NCBI GenBank assembly: GCA_947628975.1
Contig: CANRBW010000006.1
Coordinates: 1-23,377, forward strand
Length of the DNA: 23,377 nucleotides
Direction: 5' to 3'
From: an uncultured Oscillospiraceae bacterium
GTDB lineage: Bacteria; Bacillota; Clostridia; Oscillospirales; Oscillospiraceae
A program made the translations under genes and the position numbers. Every line of letters begins with the position of its first letter. The first letter of the stretch is position 1. The notes beneath the pieces were generated by a model. The model was not told the origin of the DNA, did no database searches, and saw only the letters and a program-made list of their open reading frames with translations. Below, piece by piece: positions 7,529 to 14,678 of this stretch.

Positions 7529-8224
7529 GTGTTCATCTATGAAAAGAAGCTCCAGTACCCCGTCCACATCCGAAACACCAACCCCAAGCTGGCCAACATC
7601 ATCATCAGCCAGTACGGCGGCCCCGACGGCGAGCTGGGCGCCTCCCTGCGCTACCTGTCCCAGCGCTACGCCATGCCCTACCCGGAGCTGAAGGGCCTGT
7701 TGACCGACATCGGCACGGAGGAACTTGGGCACCTCGAAATGATCGGCGCCATCGTCCACCAGCTCACCCGGAAGCTCACCGACGAGCAGATCCGGACCGC
7801 CGGGTTCGACACCTACTTCGTGGACCGCACCACCGGCGTCTACCCCACCGCCGCCTCCGGCTTCCCCTACTCCGCCGCCTCCATGGCGGTGAAGGGGGAC
7901 GTGATCGCCGACCTCACCGAGGACCTGGCGGCCGAGCAGAAGGCGCGGGTGACCTACGACAACATCCTGCGCCTGTCCGACGACCCCGACGTCAACGACG
8001 TCATCCGCTTCCTCCGCGAGCGGGAAGTGGTCCACTTCCAGCGCTTCGGCGATGGGAAGCGTACAAGAGGTAGCGAAAAAGAACTGCTGACAAAGCCCGG
8101 GGGCCGCCTCACGCGGTCCCCGGGCTGCTTTGTCGGCGTCAGACCTTCCGCAACAAAAACGCCATATAGAGCGGCAAGGTCAGGATCTGCCCCGCCCTGC
8201 CCACATTGTAGTCGCCCAGCTTGA
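7529..8224 (+). CDS. cotJC: CotJC (manganese-catalase-like coat protein), 3' end replaced by an integrated element
   Basis: Residues 1-174 are a normal CotJC. Manganese-catalase ligands appear as E35, E65 and H68 (TEELGHLEM), E136 (AAEQKAR) and H169 (REREVVHFQRF), so the metal site is complete. After FG at 174 the reading frame runs into the element and adds 57 unrelated residues, through the hairpin at 8089-8134 and into the antisense of the next gene. The native last 24 codons are at 19232-19304. Joining 7529-8052 to 19232-19304 gives an uninterrupted 198-residue CotJC ending in NVYYVNPVFDR. Start GTG 7529 has GGAGGGG nine bases upstream. The integrated form is thus truncated with a foreign tail; its activity is unknown. 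Confidence 0.93.
   Translation: MFIYEKKLQYPVHIRNTNPKLANIIISQYGGPDGELGASLRYLSQRYAMPYPELKGLLTDIGTEELGHLEMIGAIVHQLTRKLTDEQIRTAGFDTYFVDRTTGVYPTAASGFPYSAASMAVKGDVIADLTEDLAAEQKARVTYDNILRLSDDPDVNDVIRFLREREVVHFQRFGDGKRTRGSEKELLTKPGGRLTRSPGCFVGVRPSATKTPYRAARSGSAPPCPHCSRPA
8041..8067 (+). mobile_element. attL-type junction in cotJC
   Basis: The 12-base core gcgcttcggcga (8041-8052) is repeated exactly at 19220-19231. To its left is cotJC coding sequence. To its right is element DNA starting tgg, then gaagcgtacaag (8056-8067), which is the mirror image (11 of 12) of cttgtgcgcttc at the other element end. The symmetry centre falls on GA (8051-8052), the likely crossover dinucleotide. Confidence 0.85.
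8089..8134. terminator. Long hairpin just inside the left element end
   Basis: gcccgggg (8095-8102) pairs with ccccgggc (8118-8125), with an inner ccgc/gcgg stem (8104-8107 with 8113-8116) and an outer gacaaa/tttgtc pairing (8089-8094 with 8129-8134) past a three-base bulge. It stands between the cotJC frame and the convergent ATPase gene. There is no clean T run (ctgctttgtc on plus), so termination is likely but not certain in either direction. Confidence 0.55.
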
Positions 8225-9458
8225 TCGCGCTGCTGACATGGTATTTTTCAGGATGGTTCAAAATCGTTTTCGTGCTTTTGACATTCCCGGTGGCGGCCTT
8301 GACCTCCACCAGTGTGCACTCACCCTGGTAGCGGGTCACAAAATCCACCTCCAGGCCGCTGTCCTTGTGGAAGTAGTAGAGCTTGCGGCCCATCTTGGTA
8401 AAAATATCCGCGATCAGGTTTTCAAAGATGGCGCCCTTGTAGCCGTACAGGTTCCCCTGGAGGATGTCATACTGGGTGCCATCCTCCAGCATACTGACAA
8501 ACAGGCCGCAGTCCTGCATATAGACCTTGAAGACATCCTTTTCCGCGTTGCCGTCCAGGGGCAGCTCGGTGATGGAGAGGTTGTAGCACCGTGTGACGAT
8601 CCCGGCGTCCTCGATCCACTGCAGGCTCCCCGCGTATTTGGAGGCGGTAGAGCCCTTCTTGACAACAGAATATTGGAACTTCTTGTTCTCCTTGCTCAGC
8701 TGTTTGGGAATGGACTGAAAGCACTCCTTGATGCGGGATTTGTCCCTTTTTTCGGCATACTTCACCATGTCGTCCTCGTAGGAGTGCACAATGTCCCTCT
8801 GGATCCGCAGTACCTCATCCATCCGCTTGGTATCCACAAAGGTCTGGACCACGTCCGGCATACCGCCGACCACCGTGTATTGCAAGAGGAGCTGCCTCAT
8901 GCGGTTGTGCAACGCCTCCGGGACGGGCGTCTCCTCTTCCAAGCTCTTTTTCAGCGTATCCACGACCGAGTCCTTCACGCCGTTGGCCCACAGGAATTCC
9001 TCAAAGTCCAGCGGGTACATCTCGATCACCGTCTCCGAGCCCACCGGGATCGACTTCGGCTCCTTCCCATACCCCTTGACGCCCAGCAGAGAGCCGGTGC
9101 CGATCACATCATACCGCCCATCCTTGTGGAAAAATTTCAGAGCGGTCCTGGCCTCGGGGCAGTCCTGGATCTCGTCCAGGATCAGGACGGTCTCGCCGGG
9201 GACGAACACAGCCTGGTCCCCCAGCAGAGCGGACAACAGCATCACAATGTTGTCAATCTCCAGGGAGCCGGAAAACACAGATGCGTAATCCGGGTTCTCA
9301 AAAAAGTTGAGGTACACCACATTTTTGTAGTTTTTCTTTGCGAAATCCAGAACAGAAAAGGTCTTTCCGCACTGGCGGCAGCCCTTTACGATCAAAGGCT
9401 TGTGGTTCTTAGCGCCCTTCCACTCCGCCAACCACCGCTCGATCTTCCGCCTCAACAT
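8139..9458 (-). CDS. AAA_14 / DUF4143 family ATPase
   Basis: The 439-residue protein begins with an AAA domain. Walker A is GCRQCGKT (residues 26-33) in IVKGCRQCGKTFSVLDF and Walker B is LILDEIQDC (91-99). A sensor-like VIGTGSLLGV and the family block YPLDFEEFLWANG follow. The C-terminal DUF4143 part contains GLEVDFVTR...LVEVKAA (about residues 375-405). It resembles the E/D...ExK core of PD-(D/E)XK nucleases and is typical of this family. Cellular function is not established; such genes are frequent in Clostridia and on mobile elements. ATG 9458 has only a weak AAGG before it. The gene has its own TTGAAA/TATGAT promoter. It faces the interrupted cotJC and ends five bases after the hairpin. 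Confidence 0.88.
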   Translation of the reverse strand: MLRRKIERWLAEWKGAKNHKPLIVKGCRQCGKTFSVLDFAKKNYKNVVYLNFFENPDYASVFSGSLEIDNIVMLLSALLGDQAVFVPGETVLILDEIQDCPEARTALKFFHKDGRYDVIGTGSLLGVKGYGKEPKSIPVGSETVIEMYPLDFEEFLWANGVKDSVVDTLKKSLEEETPVPEALHNRMRQLLLQYTVVGGMPDVVQTFVDTKRMDEVLRIQRDIVHSYEDDMVKYAEKRDKSRIKECFQSIPKQLSKENKKFQYSVVKKGSTASKYAGSLQWIEDAGIVTRCYNLSITELPLDGNAEKDVFKVYMQDCGLFVSMLEDGTQYDILQGNLYGYKGAIFENLIADIFTKMGRKLYYFHKDSGLEVDFVTRYQGECTLVEVKAATGNVKSTKTILNHPEKYHVSSAIKLGDYNVGRAGQILTLPLYMAFLLRKV

Positions 9459-9489
9459 ACCTTATCCCACTCCCCCTGTCATTTGCTTT

Positions 9490-9518
9490 ATCATACACGA
9501 AACAAACAGTTTTTTCAA
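9490..9518 (-). promoter_or_regulatory. Promoter of the AAA_14 ATPase gene
   Basis: On the minus strand TTGAAA (9518-9513) and TATGAT (9495-9490) are 17 bases apart. Each box matches the sigma-A consensus at five of six positions, and they lie 32 bases upstream of the ATG. Confidence 0.75.
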
Positions 9519-9592
9519 GGGAGATTTTAAGCTAGGCAGAAACTTTTTCAAGCGACTTTTTACAGTAAGTTTCAGCTTTTCCAAACAACAAA

Positions 9593-9623
9593 TGGTCGCC
9601 AACAGGCGTCGGCCTCGCGACCA
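9593..9623. terminator. Inverted repeat, possible terminator after the specificity-subunit gene
   Basis: tggtcgc (9593-9599) and gcgacca (9617-9623) are exact reverse complements. The interior holds a second short stem, aggc/gcct. On the minus strand the sequence atttgttgttt follows, a loose T-rich tail, so it could end the cargo transcript. The rest of 9624-9727 shows no gene. Confidence 0.4.
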
Positions 9624-9727
9624 CTCCCCCGTAGCCGCACTTGTGACTGCATCAGACTTTAAGAATTTCTTACTATGAGTTTTTCCATCACGGCTGCTCC
9701 ATGTTCATTCCAACGTATCTATTGTTT

Positions 9728-10156
9728 TTATTTTCCCTTTGAATCAAGGTATGTCAAATACTGCCTATATTTTTTGAGCATCATGTTCTTCGCATATTGC
9801 TCCATATAGGCATAGTCAGGTTGGCCTTGTTCATCAACGGGCAGGAGAATTTTTTGCCGTCCCATCCGTTGGCCGTTAAATTTGTAGCCATAAGTGTACT
9901 TTATCTTTTGCTGTAAAATGACTGTTTTCAGAAACAACAATATATATTTATTGTCAGCGTAATTTTTCAAATGGAATCTCTTTACATCGTCAGAAAACAC
10001 ACATTCATAGCCATGATAAAAAGTTTCGACAACACTCCCATTGTAGTTTACACCCAAGACGTTTTTGTCAAGAGAGGAATTTGCGGTTGCGATCCAATTC
10101 GTAATTCCATTATTTGAATCGGTTGCCCCAATAAACGGTATGCCGCCCTGATCCAT
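9728..10156 (-). CDS. Restriction-modification specificity subunit, second TRD half (out of frame with the first)
   Basis: This 142-residue frame is the C-terminal half of an HsdS-like protein. Read upstream in the same frame it continues to the 13-G tract, with EWRVFNIRDIFTISAGKRWT then KADMDQGGIPFIGATDSNNG. That is the normal beginning of a target-recognition domain. It ends with KILLPVDEQGQPDYAYMEQ and a short helix, matching the end of the first half (KIVLPVDADGNPDLDFMEE). The two halves are therefore the tandem TRDs of one gene spanning 9728-10776. With 13 G they are in different frames; with 11 or 14 they would join into one protein of 348 or 349 residues. Separate translation from ATG 10156 is possible, but no good ribosome site is seen. 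Confidence 0.7.
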   Translation of the reverse strand: MDQGGIPFIGATDSNNGITNWIATANSSLDKNVLGVNYNGSVVETFYHGYECVFSDDVKRFHLKNYADNKYILLFLKTVILQQKIKYTYGYKFNGQRMGRQKILLPVDEQGQPDYAYMEQYAKNMMLKKYRQYLTYLDSKGK

Positions 10157-10776
10157 ATCAGCTTTTGTCCATCTCTTTCCCGCGCTGATAGTAAAAATAT
10201 CACGAATGTTAAATACTCTCCATTCTGCTGTATCAGAGGGGAGTACCCCCCCCCCCCCGTTTGTGCAATTTTACTAATAAATTCCCTGTATTTCTGTATA
10301 AGTTGCTCTTCACGCTCTTTGCAGTATTCTTCCATAAAATCCAAGTCCGGATTGCCATCGGCATCCACAGGGAGGACTATTTTTTCTCTCGATATTCTCC
10401 TGTCATTAATTTCCCGATTAAAGTTATATTTTTGTGATAATCTACTTGTCAAGGTAGCAATAAACAGATAATGGTACTTGTTATAGCGACTATTCTTCAA
10501 ATGTGTAACATGGTCACTTGCCACGAAGTAGAACGGCTCATAAAAACTTGAGCCAACACTTCCACTGTTGGCTAGGCTCAAGCATTTTGAAAATATCCTC
10601 ACTCTTTTTGTATTTGAAACAAAATTATCAACGCCGTTGCTCATTGCCGATGAGGATACATAGGGTACTTTGCCCGGCATATGGTCCTCTGATTTTAATC
10701 GTTTTCCTCTTTGAATTGTAGGAAACAACTCCGTCAAGAAAAATGGCTTCCATTCTCTGTCGTTTAAGTTAAGCAT
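10048..10776 (-). CDS. Type I-like specificity subunit (HsdS-like), first TRD half in the present phase
   Basis: The specificity subunit binds a DNA target for a restriction-modification methyltransferase. ATG 10776 (MLNLNDREWKPFFLTELF) has AAGGAGG seven bases upstream and overlaps the end of the Gabija-like gene, so the pair is coupled. Residues 1 to about 170 form one complete TRD with the usual WKPFFLTELF and GKR start, VPYVSSSAMSNGVDNFV, and KIVLPVDADGNP end. In the G tract (10258-10246) the frame shifts into about 70 residues of nonsense ending at 10048. The present allele thus makes a half-size protein with one TRD. No methyltransferase or restriction subunit gene is in the window, so its partner must be encoded elsewhere or be absent. 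Confidence 0.75.
   Translation of the reverse strand: MLNLNDREWKPFFLTELFPTIQRGKRLKSEDHMPGKVPYVSSSAMSNGVDNFVSNTKRVRIFSKCLSLANSGSVGSSFYEPFYFVASDHVTHLKNSRYNKYHYLFIATLTSRLSQKYNFNREINDRRISREKIVLPVDADGNPDLDFMEEYCKEREEQLIQKYREFISKIAQTGGGGYSPLIQQNGEYLTFVIFLLSARERDGQKLIWIRAAYRLLGQPIQIMELRIGSQPQIPLLTKTSWV
10246..10258 (-). repeat. 13-G homopolymer tract inside the specificity-subunit gene
   Basis: Thirteen consecutive C on the plus strand (G on the coding strand) lie between the two TRD halves. By frame count, 11 or 14 G give a full-length two-TRD protein, 13 G gives the long-tailed first half, and 12 G reaches TGA after four codons. Tracts of this length slip during replication and are a known basis of phase variation in hsdS and mod genes. 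The exact count in one assembly is unreliable. Confidence 0.85.
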
Positions 10777-12523
10777 TGGTATCCTCCTTGAACAGGTATG
10801 CGCAGATTTTTTCTTGGCTGCGATGAGAAACATTTAGTGTCTCTTTATCAACTAAAACAGGAATATCTTTGCATTCCTTAAGAATAAAATCCTCAATTTT
10901 ACCATCTGAATAGTTTGAATACTTTGCTTCCTCGTGTGTATGATAAGTCACTTGTCGGGGATCACCAACCATGAGCATATCGGAAGTTATTTTCAGCAAC
11001 CGCTTGATTATTTCGAGATCATAGCCCGCTAAGTCTTGAATCTCGTCAATAAAGATATGCTGAAAAATCCTACTAATCCTATCAATCACTTTTCCGCTAG
11101 AAAGCTCATCCGCTTTGCAGACAAATTTGGCTATTTTATCTGAATAGATATGTGGCTTTGCCCTTTCGTTTAAGAATTCTGAATATTTTTCCTCCACCGC
11201 TAAAATGTCGCCATCATTGTCGGTTACTACCGCAACTTTTATTTGCAACTTATCGGCAAGTTCAAGAAAACGCAAAAACGAAGTACCTACCGATATAACA
11301 TCCACCTGATCTTGAATAGGCAGTTTCCCATTGTGGGTATCCATATAGGCTTTTTGGACAACTAGCTCATCCGAATCACCCTCAACCAAAATTGCTCTTT
11401 TACATAGGATTAGCCTCAAAGTATCATACCCGGCAATTTTACTAAAGAATTCAGCCGATGACAGCTCCGTTATTCTTGTAATTGTGTGATTGTTTAGTAA
11501 TAACAAGTTACTTAATCCAAGCTTATTAGCAACAAAACTACTATGTGTTGAAACAATAATCTGTTTTCCGGCGTATTTGCTTTGAATAGAGAAAATAAGT
11601 TGATTAAGTTTTGAAAAAGAAAGGTGGCTTTCAGGCTCTTCCAGTAAAATAATTTGCGCGCTTTGAGCTTGCTTATGAGTAAGAGCCAATTCTGTTTTTA
11701 AAATGCATTGTGCACCTTTCCCTAAATATCCAAAAGGAATTTCGTCCAGTTGTGTTACAAGGCTGGTTTCCCATGCATTTTTAGTCCCCAAATCTACACT
11801 CAGAGAAACAGTCCCCTCAGCAAGTGTTGACTCATCAGATATTCGCCTGTTAATTGCCTGTATAGAAGGATCTCCAATAAATGTGCTTTTCATTTTTCTG
11901 TGTGCCTGAGCAACCGATGCGATTTCTTCGGGTGAAAGAAGGTCTCTCACAATTCTAGAAATATATACATCAGATCCATTTTGATATCTATAACTTGAAG
12001 AATCTATTAATGCAGACTTGATTGGAATACTTCTTATAGTAATCCCTTCTTTACGAGCAAAGGATATCCATGAAACATCATAATACTCAATTGGAAGGCT
12101 CAACAGACTCTTCTCTGCAATCAACTTGCTGTACTCATCATTGAATTTTTCGTTATATGCAATTTCAAAGCGCATTCCTTCGGCCGAAACTTTCTCTGAG
12201 TTCCCATTGCCCTCAAATTCAGGATTAATTGATCCGTCAAAATAGATTTCAATCATTATTGCTGGTGGCGCTATAGGTGTTCCAGCGTTGATGGATGCAA
12301 TATATTCTTCTACAACCCGATTGTTAAACAAGTATTGCGCCAACTCATTTCGTATACTCTTCCCGCAATAAAGCCCTGTTAATGCAACATGAATTGCTTC
12401 CAAAATGGTAGATTTTCCAGTTTCATTGTTTCCAACAAGAATGTTCAACCCGCTATTAAGGTCAATCACAAATTCGCCATAAAAACATTTGAAATTTTGA
12501 ATTTTTACCTTCTGAATAGCCAT
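10769..12523 (-). CDS. Gabija-like chimera: GajA (OLD-family ATPase/TOPRIM) fused to part of a GajB-like UvrD helicase
   Basis: Residues 1-440 follow the GajA/OLD plan: Walker A GNNETGKST (31-39), a signature-like LGKGAQ (268-272), Walker B IILLEEPESH (291-300), an H-loop VSTHSSF (H327), then a TOPRIM start ILVEGDSDE (E381) and TDNDGD (D435, D437, D439). The rest of TOPRIM is missing. From about residue 461 the sequence is helicase-like: motif II FIDEIQDLAGYD (491-502), motif III-like MVGDPRQVTY (518-527) and LNVSHRS. The Walker A of that helicase and its C-terminal half are absent. The simplest reading is an in-frame deletion between adjacent gajA and gajB genes plus loss of the gajB end. 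ATG 12523 has GGAGG nine bases upstream. The gene is AT-rich, unlike the backbone, and coupled to the specificity-subunit gene. Confidence 0.75.
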   Translation of the reverse strand: MAIQKVKIQNFKCFYGEFVIDLNSGLNILVGNNETGKSTILEAIHVALTGLYCGKSIRNELAQYLFNNRVVEEYIASINAGTPIAPPAIMIEIYFDGSINPEFEGNGNSEKVSAEGMRFEIAYNEKFNDEYSKLIAEKSLLSLPIEYYDVSWISFARKEGITIRSIPIKSALIDSSSYRYQNGSDVYISRIVRDLLSPEEIASVAQAHRKMKSTFIGDPSIQAINRRISDESTLAEGTVSLSVDLGTKNAWETSLVTQLDEIPFGYLGKGAQCILKTELALTHKQAQSAQIILLEEPESHLSFSKLNQLIFSIQSKYAGKQIIVSTHSSFVANKLGLSNLLLLNNHTITRITELSSAEFFSKIAGYDTLRLILCKRAILVEGDSDELVVQKAYMDTHNGKLPIQDQVDVISVGTSFLRFLELADKLQIKVAVVTDNDGDILAVEEKYSEFLNERAKPHIYSDKIAKFVCKADELSSGKVIDRISRIFQHIFIDEIQDLAGYDLEIIKRLLKITSDMLMVGDPRQVTYHTHEEAKYSNYSDGKIEDFILKECKDIPVLVDKETLNVSHRSQEKICAYLFKEDTNA

Positions 12524-12591
12524 CTAAAATACCTCCAGTACGCCCAGTTACACTGTCTAGCAAAAGAGTGCTCTCCTACTTAGTTACCAAC

Positions 12592-12620
12592 ATTATACCA
12601 TATTTTGACCGTGTTGCCTA
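12592..12620 (-). promoter_or_regulatory. Promoter of the Gabija-like / specificity-subunit operon
   Basis: On the minus strand TAGGCA (12620-12615) and a perfect TATAAT (12597-12592) are 17 bases apart. They lie about 70 bases upstream of the ATG at 12523, in an AT-rich gap. Confidence 0.7.
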
Positions 12621-12631
12621 CTTTTTTTATT

Positions 12632-13456
12632 TTACTCGCCACAATTCAGGCCAATCACATCTGATCTAAACCGGTTAATTTTCCTTTTCGCCTCTTGCCA
12701 GCTGCCCCATTGCCCGCTGTTGAAGTGTTGGCGCAGTTTGCGGAGGGCGGTGGTCAGGGCTTTTTGGGCTCCGCTGGGGCCGATTGTCGTTCAGGTGGAG
12801 GGCCAGTTCCTCCAGGGTCATACCGCCCGCCGTATCCGCTCCCAGGCCGAAATAGTGCCGCACCAGGGTCTGCTCCCTGACCGTCAGAACGGTCTCGACC
12901 AGCCGGGCGATGTGCTCAGACAACAGCCGCCTTTCGTAGACGCTCTCCGGGTCGCCGTACTCAGAGGGCGTCTTTTTTTGTTCCTCCAGCGGCGCGTATG
13001 TGAGCAGTGCCTCCCCCTGGGCCAACAGCGCGCGGACCGCAGAGGGAGAGAGGCCCAGCTTCGCCGCCGCCAGCGCCTCCGCCTGTTCCCGGCTCCACTC
13101 CGCGGGCGCCCGGGCAGCCCAATACCGCGCCGCCCGGATCTGCCGAAGGCGGGAAGCCGGCACGGATACAACGGCCCCCAGGCTCGCTGCGCAGTCCCCC
13201 ATGGCCTGTCGGACGGCGTGGCCCGCGAAGCTCATCAGCTTCACATTCCGCCCTGCGTCAAATCTGGCGGCCGCTTGCAGTAGGGCGATGTCCCCTCCTG
13301 CACCAGGTCGTCCAGCAGATTGGAAAGGCCGTACCGCGCCTGGATCGCCCCGGCCCACCGGGTCAATAAGCCCTGATTTTGGGCGAGAAGTTCAGCGGAC
13401 GCATCCCGGTCGCCCCGCTGAAGGGCCGCCGCCAATTCCTCGTTGCTCCTGGGCAT
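12632..13456 (-). pseudogene. Sigma-70-like factor with two frameshifts
   Basis: The 5' part (from ATG 13456, with AAGGAGGTGG upstream) reads to YGLSNLLDDLVQEG, a region 2.1-2.2 motif. The expected continuation DIALLQAAARFDAGR, then VKLMSFAGHAVRQAMGD, is in the next frame, so one G is missing in the run at 13292-13295. That second frame continues through a region 4-like part (TVLTVREQTLVRHYFGLG, GGMTLEELALHLN) and then loses sense near 12781-12795. The third frame restores AQKALTTALRKLRQHFNSG, a region 4.2-like helix, and ends at 12632. Three frames are thus needed for one protein of about 270 residues. In the deposited sequence only 227- and 71-residue pieces are open (12675-13358 and 13241-13456). 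It follows the DUF6076 gene by 14 bases and was probably co-transcribed with it. Confidence 0.8.
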
Positions 13457-13470
13457 CCGCCGCCACCTCC

Positions 13471-14577
13471 TTACGGCCTCTTCTGGACCACCGCGTAGAG
13501 GTGGTCCGTCTCCATGTCCTTCACGTACCGCTCCTGGGCGTACCGCTTGTCCAGCAGTGCCCGGTCCCGGTATTTTTCCGCCTGGAGGATCGCCGCCTCC
13601 CGCACCTCGTGGGAGATCTTCCCCCTCTGCTCATGCTTGCGGATGGTGTTGGTCCTGGTGCGGAAAAGCTGGTAGATCGGGTGCTCCTCGTTGCTTTCAC
13701 TCAAGTGGCGCAGGGCCCCCTTCTCCCGGCAGGTCAGGTCCGGGCGCTCCGGGTCCCTGCCGTCACAATACTTCGGCCTGTGGCCGTTGACGGTGAGGAA
13801 AAATCTCCCGCAGTTCAGGCACCGGCTGGGCGCATGACCGTGGTGGAGACCGTTGAGGAGGTCAAAGCAATAAAACTCGATGGCGGTCTCAAAGCGGCTG
13901 CGGCTCACAAACACCATGTCCCGCTCCCGCTTCGGATGCCGCGCGAACACATGGGCGGAGAACAGCCGGGGCGAGACGGTGAAGGTCTCCAGATCCGCCA
14001 GAGGCAGACCCACCATCTCCGCCCAGCAGTCCTGGCTGTTGAAGCAGTCGTGGACGGCCACGGCAAAGCTGTCCTCCTTCCGCTTTTTTAGTCTGGTCAG
14101 GTAGTGACTGACGAAGTAATCGCAGGCCCAGCCGTAGTGGAAAATGCCAAGCGGAATACTGAAGCAGGCGGTAAGGTAGCGAAAGAAAAACCGCCGCGCC
14201 TCCGACGCGCTGTCCATCAACTGGTCCAGGGCTTTCTCGTGGAAGATCGTCCCGAGCACCTCGTCCTCCGCCCCCCTGTCCAGGAGAGAGTAGGGCGGAA
14301 AGTGCCAGAGGTCGTCCAGCAGAGCGGCGATCTGTCTCCGGGCCTGGGGCAGCAGGGCGCGAAAATTTTCGCGCTCCGCCTTGCCAAACGCCTCGGCCAG
14401 ATAGGAGATCGCCCCGGCCTTATCAACGAGCGAGCGCATGGTCTCAAGCTCCATATTCAGCACCTGTGTGGCAAAATACCCGGCGGGATAGGAAACGCCG
14501 TTGAAAAACACCTCGTCCTGCCAGGTGTCCACCGTCAGGTGGAGCAGGTTGTTGTTTTGAAATGTCCCCATGGGCAT
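13471..14577 (-). CDS. DUF6076 domain-containing protein
   Basis: This 368-residue protein has unknown function and is a usual companion of relaxase/RepA-like modules in Clostridia elements. A zinc-finger-like part near residues 265-305 has C-x2-C (RCLNCGRFF) and then KYCDGRD...LTCREKGA. The rest is mainly helical, with aromatic-rich stretches (FFFRYLTACFSIPLGIFHYG). The start chosen is ATG 14577 (MPMGTFQNNN), with CAGGGGGAC six bases upstream; the frame is open to 14631 but has no ribosome site there. It is divergent from the RepA-like gene across a 100-base region with repeats. Confidence 0.75.
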   Translation of the reverse strand: MPMGTFQNNNLLHLTVDTWQDEVFFNGVSYPAGYFATQVLNMELETMRSLVDKAGAISYLAEAFGKAERENFRALLPQARRQIAALLDDLWHFPPYSLLDRGAEDEVLGTIFHEKALDQLMDSASEARRFFFRYLTACFSIPLGIFHYGWACDYFVSHYLTRLKKRKEDSFAVAVHDCFNSQDCWAEMVGLPLADLETFTVSPRLFSAHVFARHPKRERDMVFVSRSRFETAIEFYCFDLLNGLHHGHAPSRCLNCGRFFLTVNGHRPKYCDGRDPERPDLTCREKGALRHLSESNEEHPIYQLFRTRTNTIRKHEQRGKISHEVREAAILQAEKYRDRALLDKRYAQERYVKDMETDHLYAVVQKRP

Positions 14578-14590
14578 GATCGTGTCCCCC

Positions 14591-14648
14591 TGTCCCGCGA
14601 CTATTTTTCCTCTGTCTTGCGACACTCTCATTTCGCGCCAAATGAGAG
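14591..14648. promoter_or_regulatory. Repeat-rich operator-like region between divergent element genes
   Basis: Two copies of tgtc(cc/tt)gcgac (14591-14601 and 14613-14623, 9 of 11 matching) are spaced 22 bases apart, two helical turns. Next to them a perfect 9-bp inverted repeat ctctcattt/aaatgagag (14625-14633 with 14640-14648) encloses cgcgcc, and another tgagag half-site follows at about 14659. This looks like a binding region for a regulator or for the RepA-like protein. No clear sigma-A boxes were recognised. Confidence 0.45.
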
Positions 14649-14678
14649 AAAGTTCCAGTGAGAGGGTAAAACCTCATC

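Noticed and set aside
8041..8090. A simple slip of one GGCGA copy in cotJC: adding five bases would give FGEAMGSVQEVAKKNC and a stop just before the hairpin.
   Set aside because: The true CotJC end (EAIALAKEKMDQKNVYYVNP) is found at 19232-19304 with a shared core at both places, so the similarity of the alternative tail is chance.
9728..10776. Two independent genes for the two specificity halves.
   Set aside because: Each half is one TRD. The frames join by changing only the G count, and the second has no good start signal.
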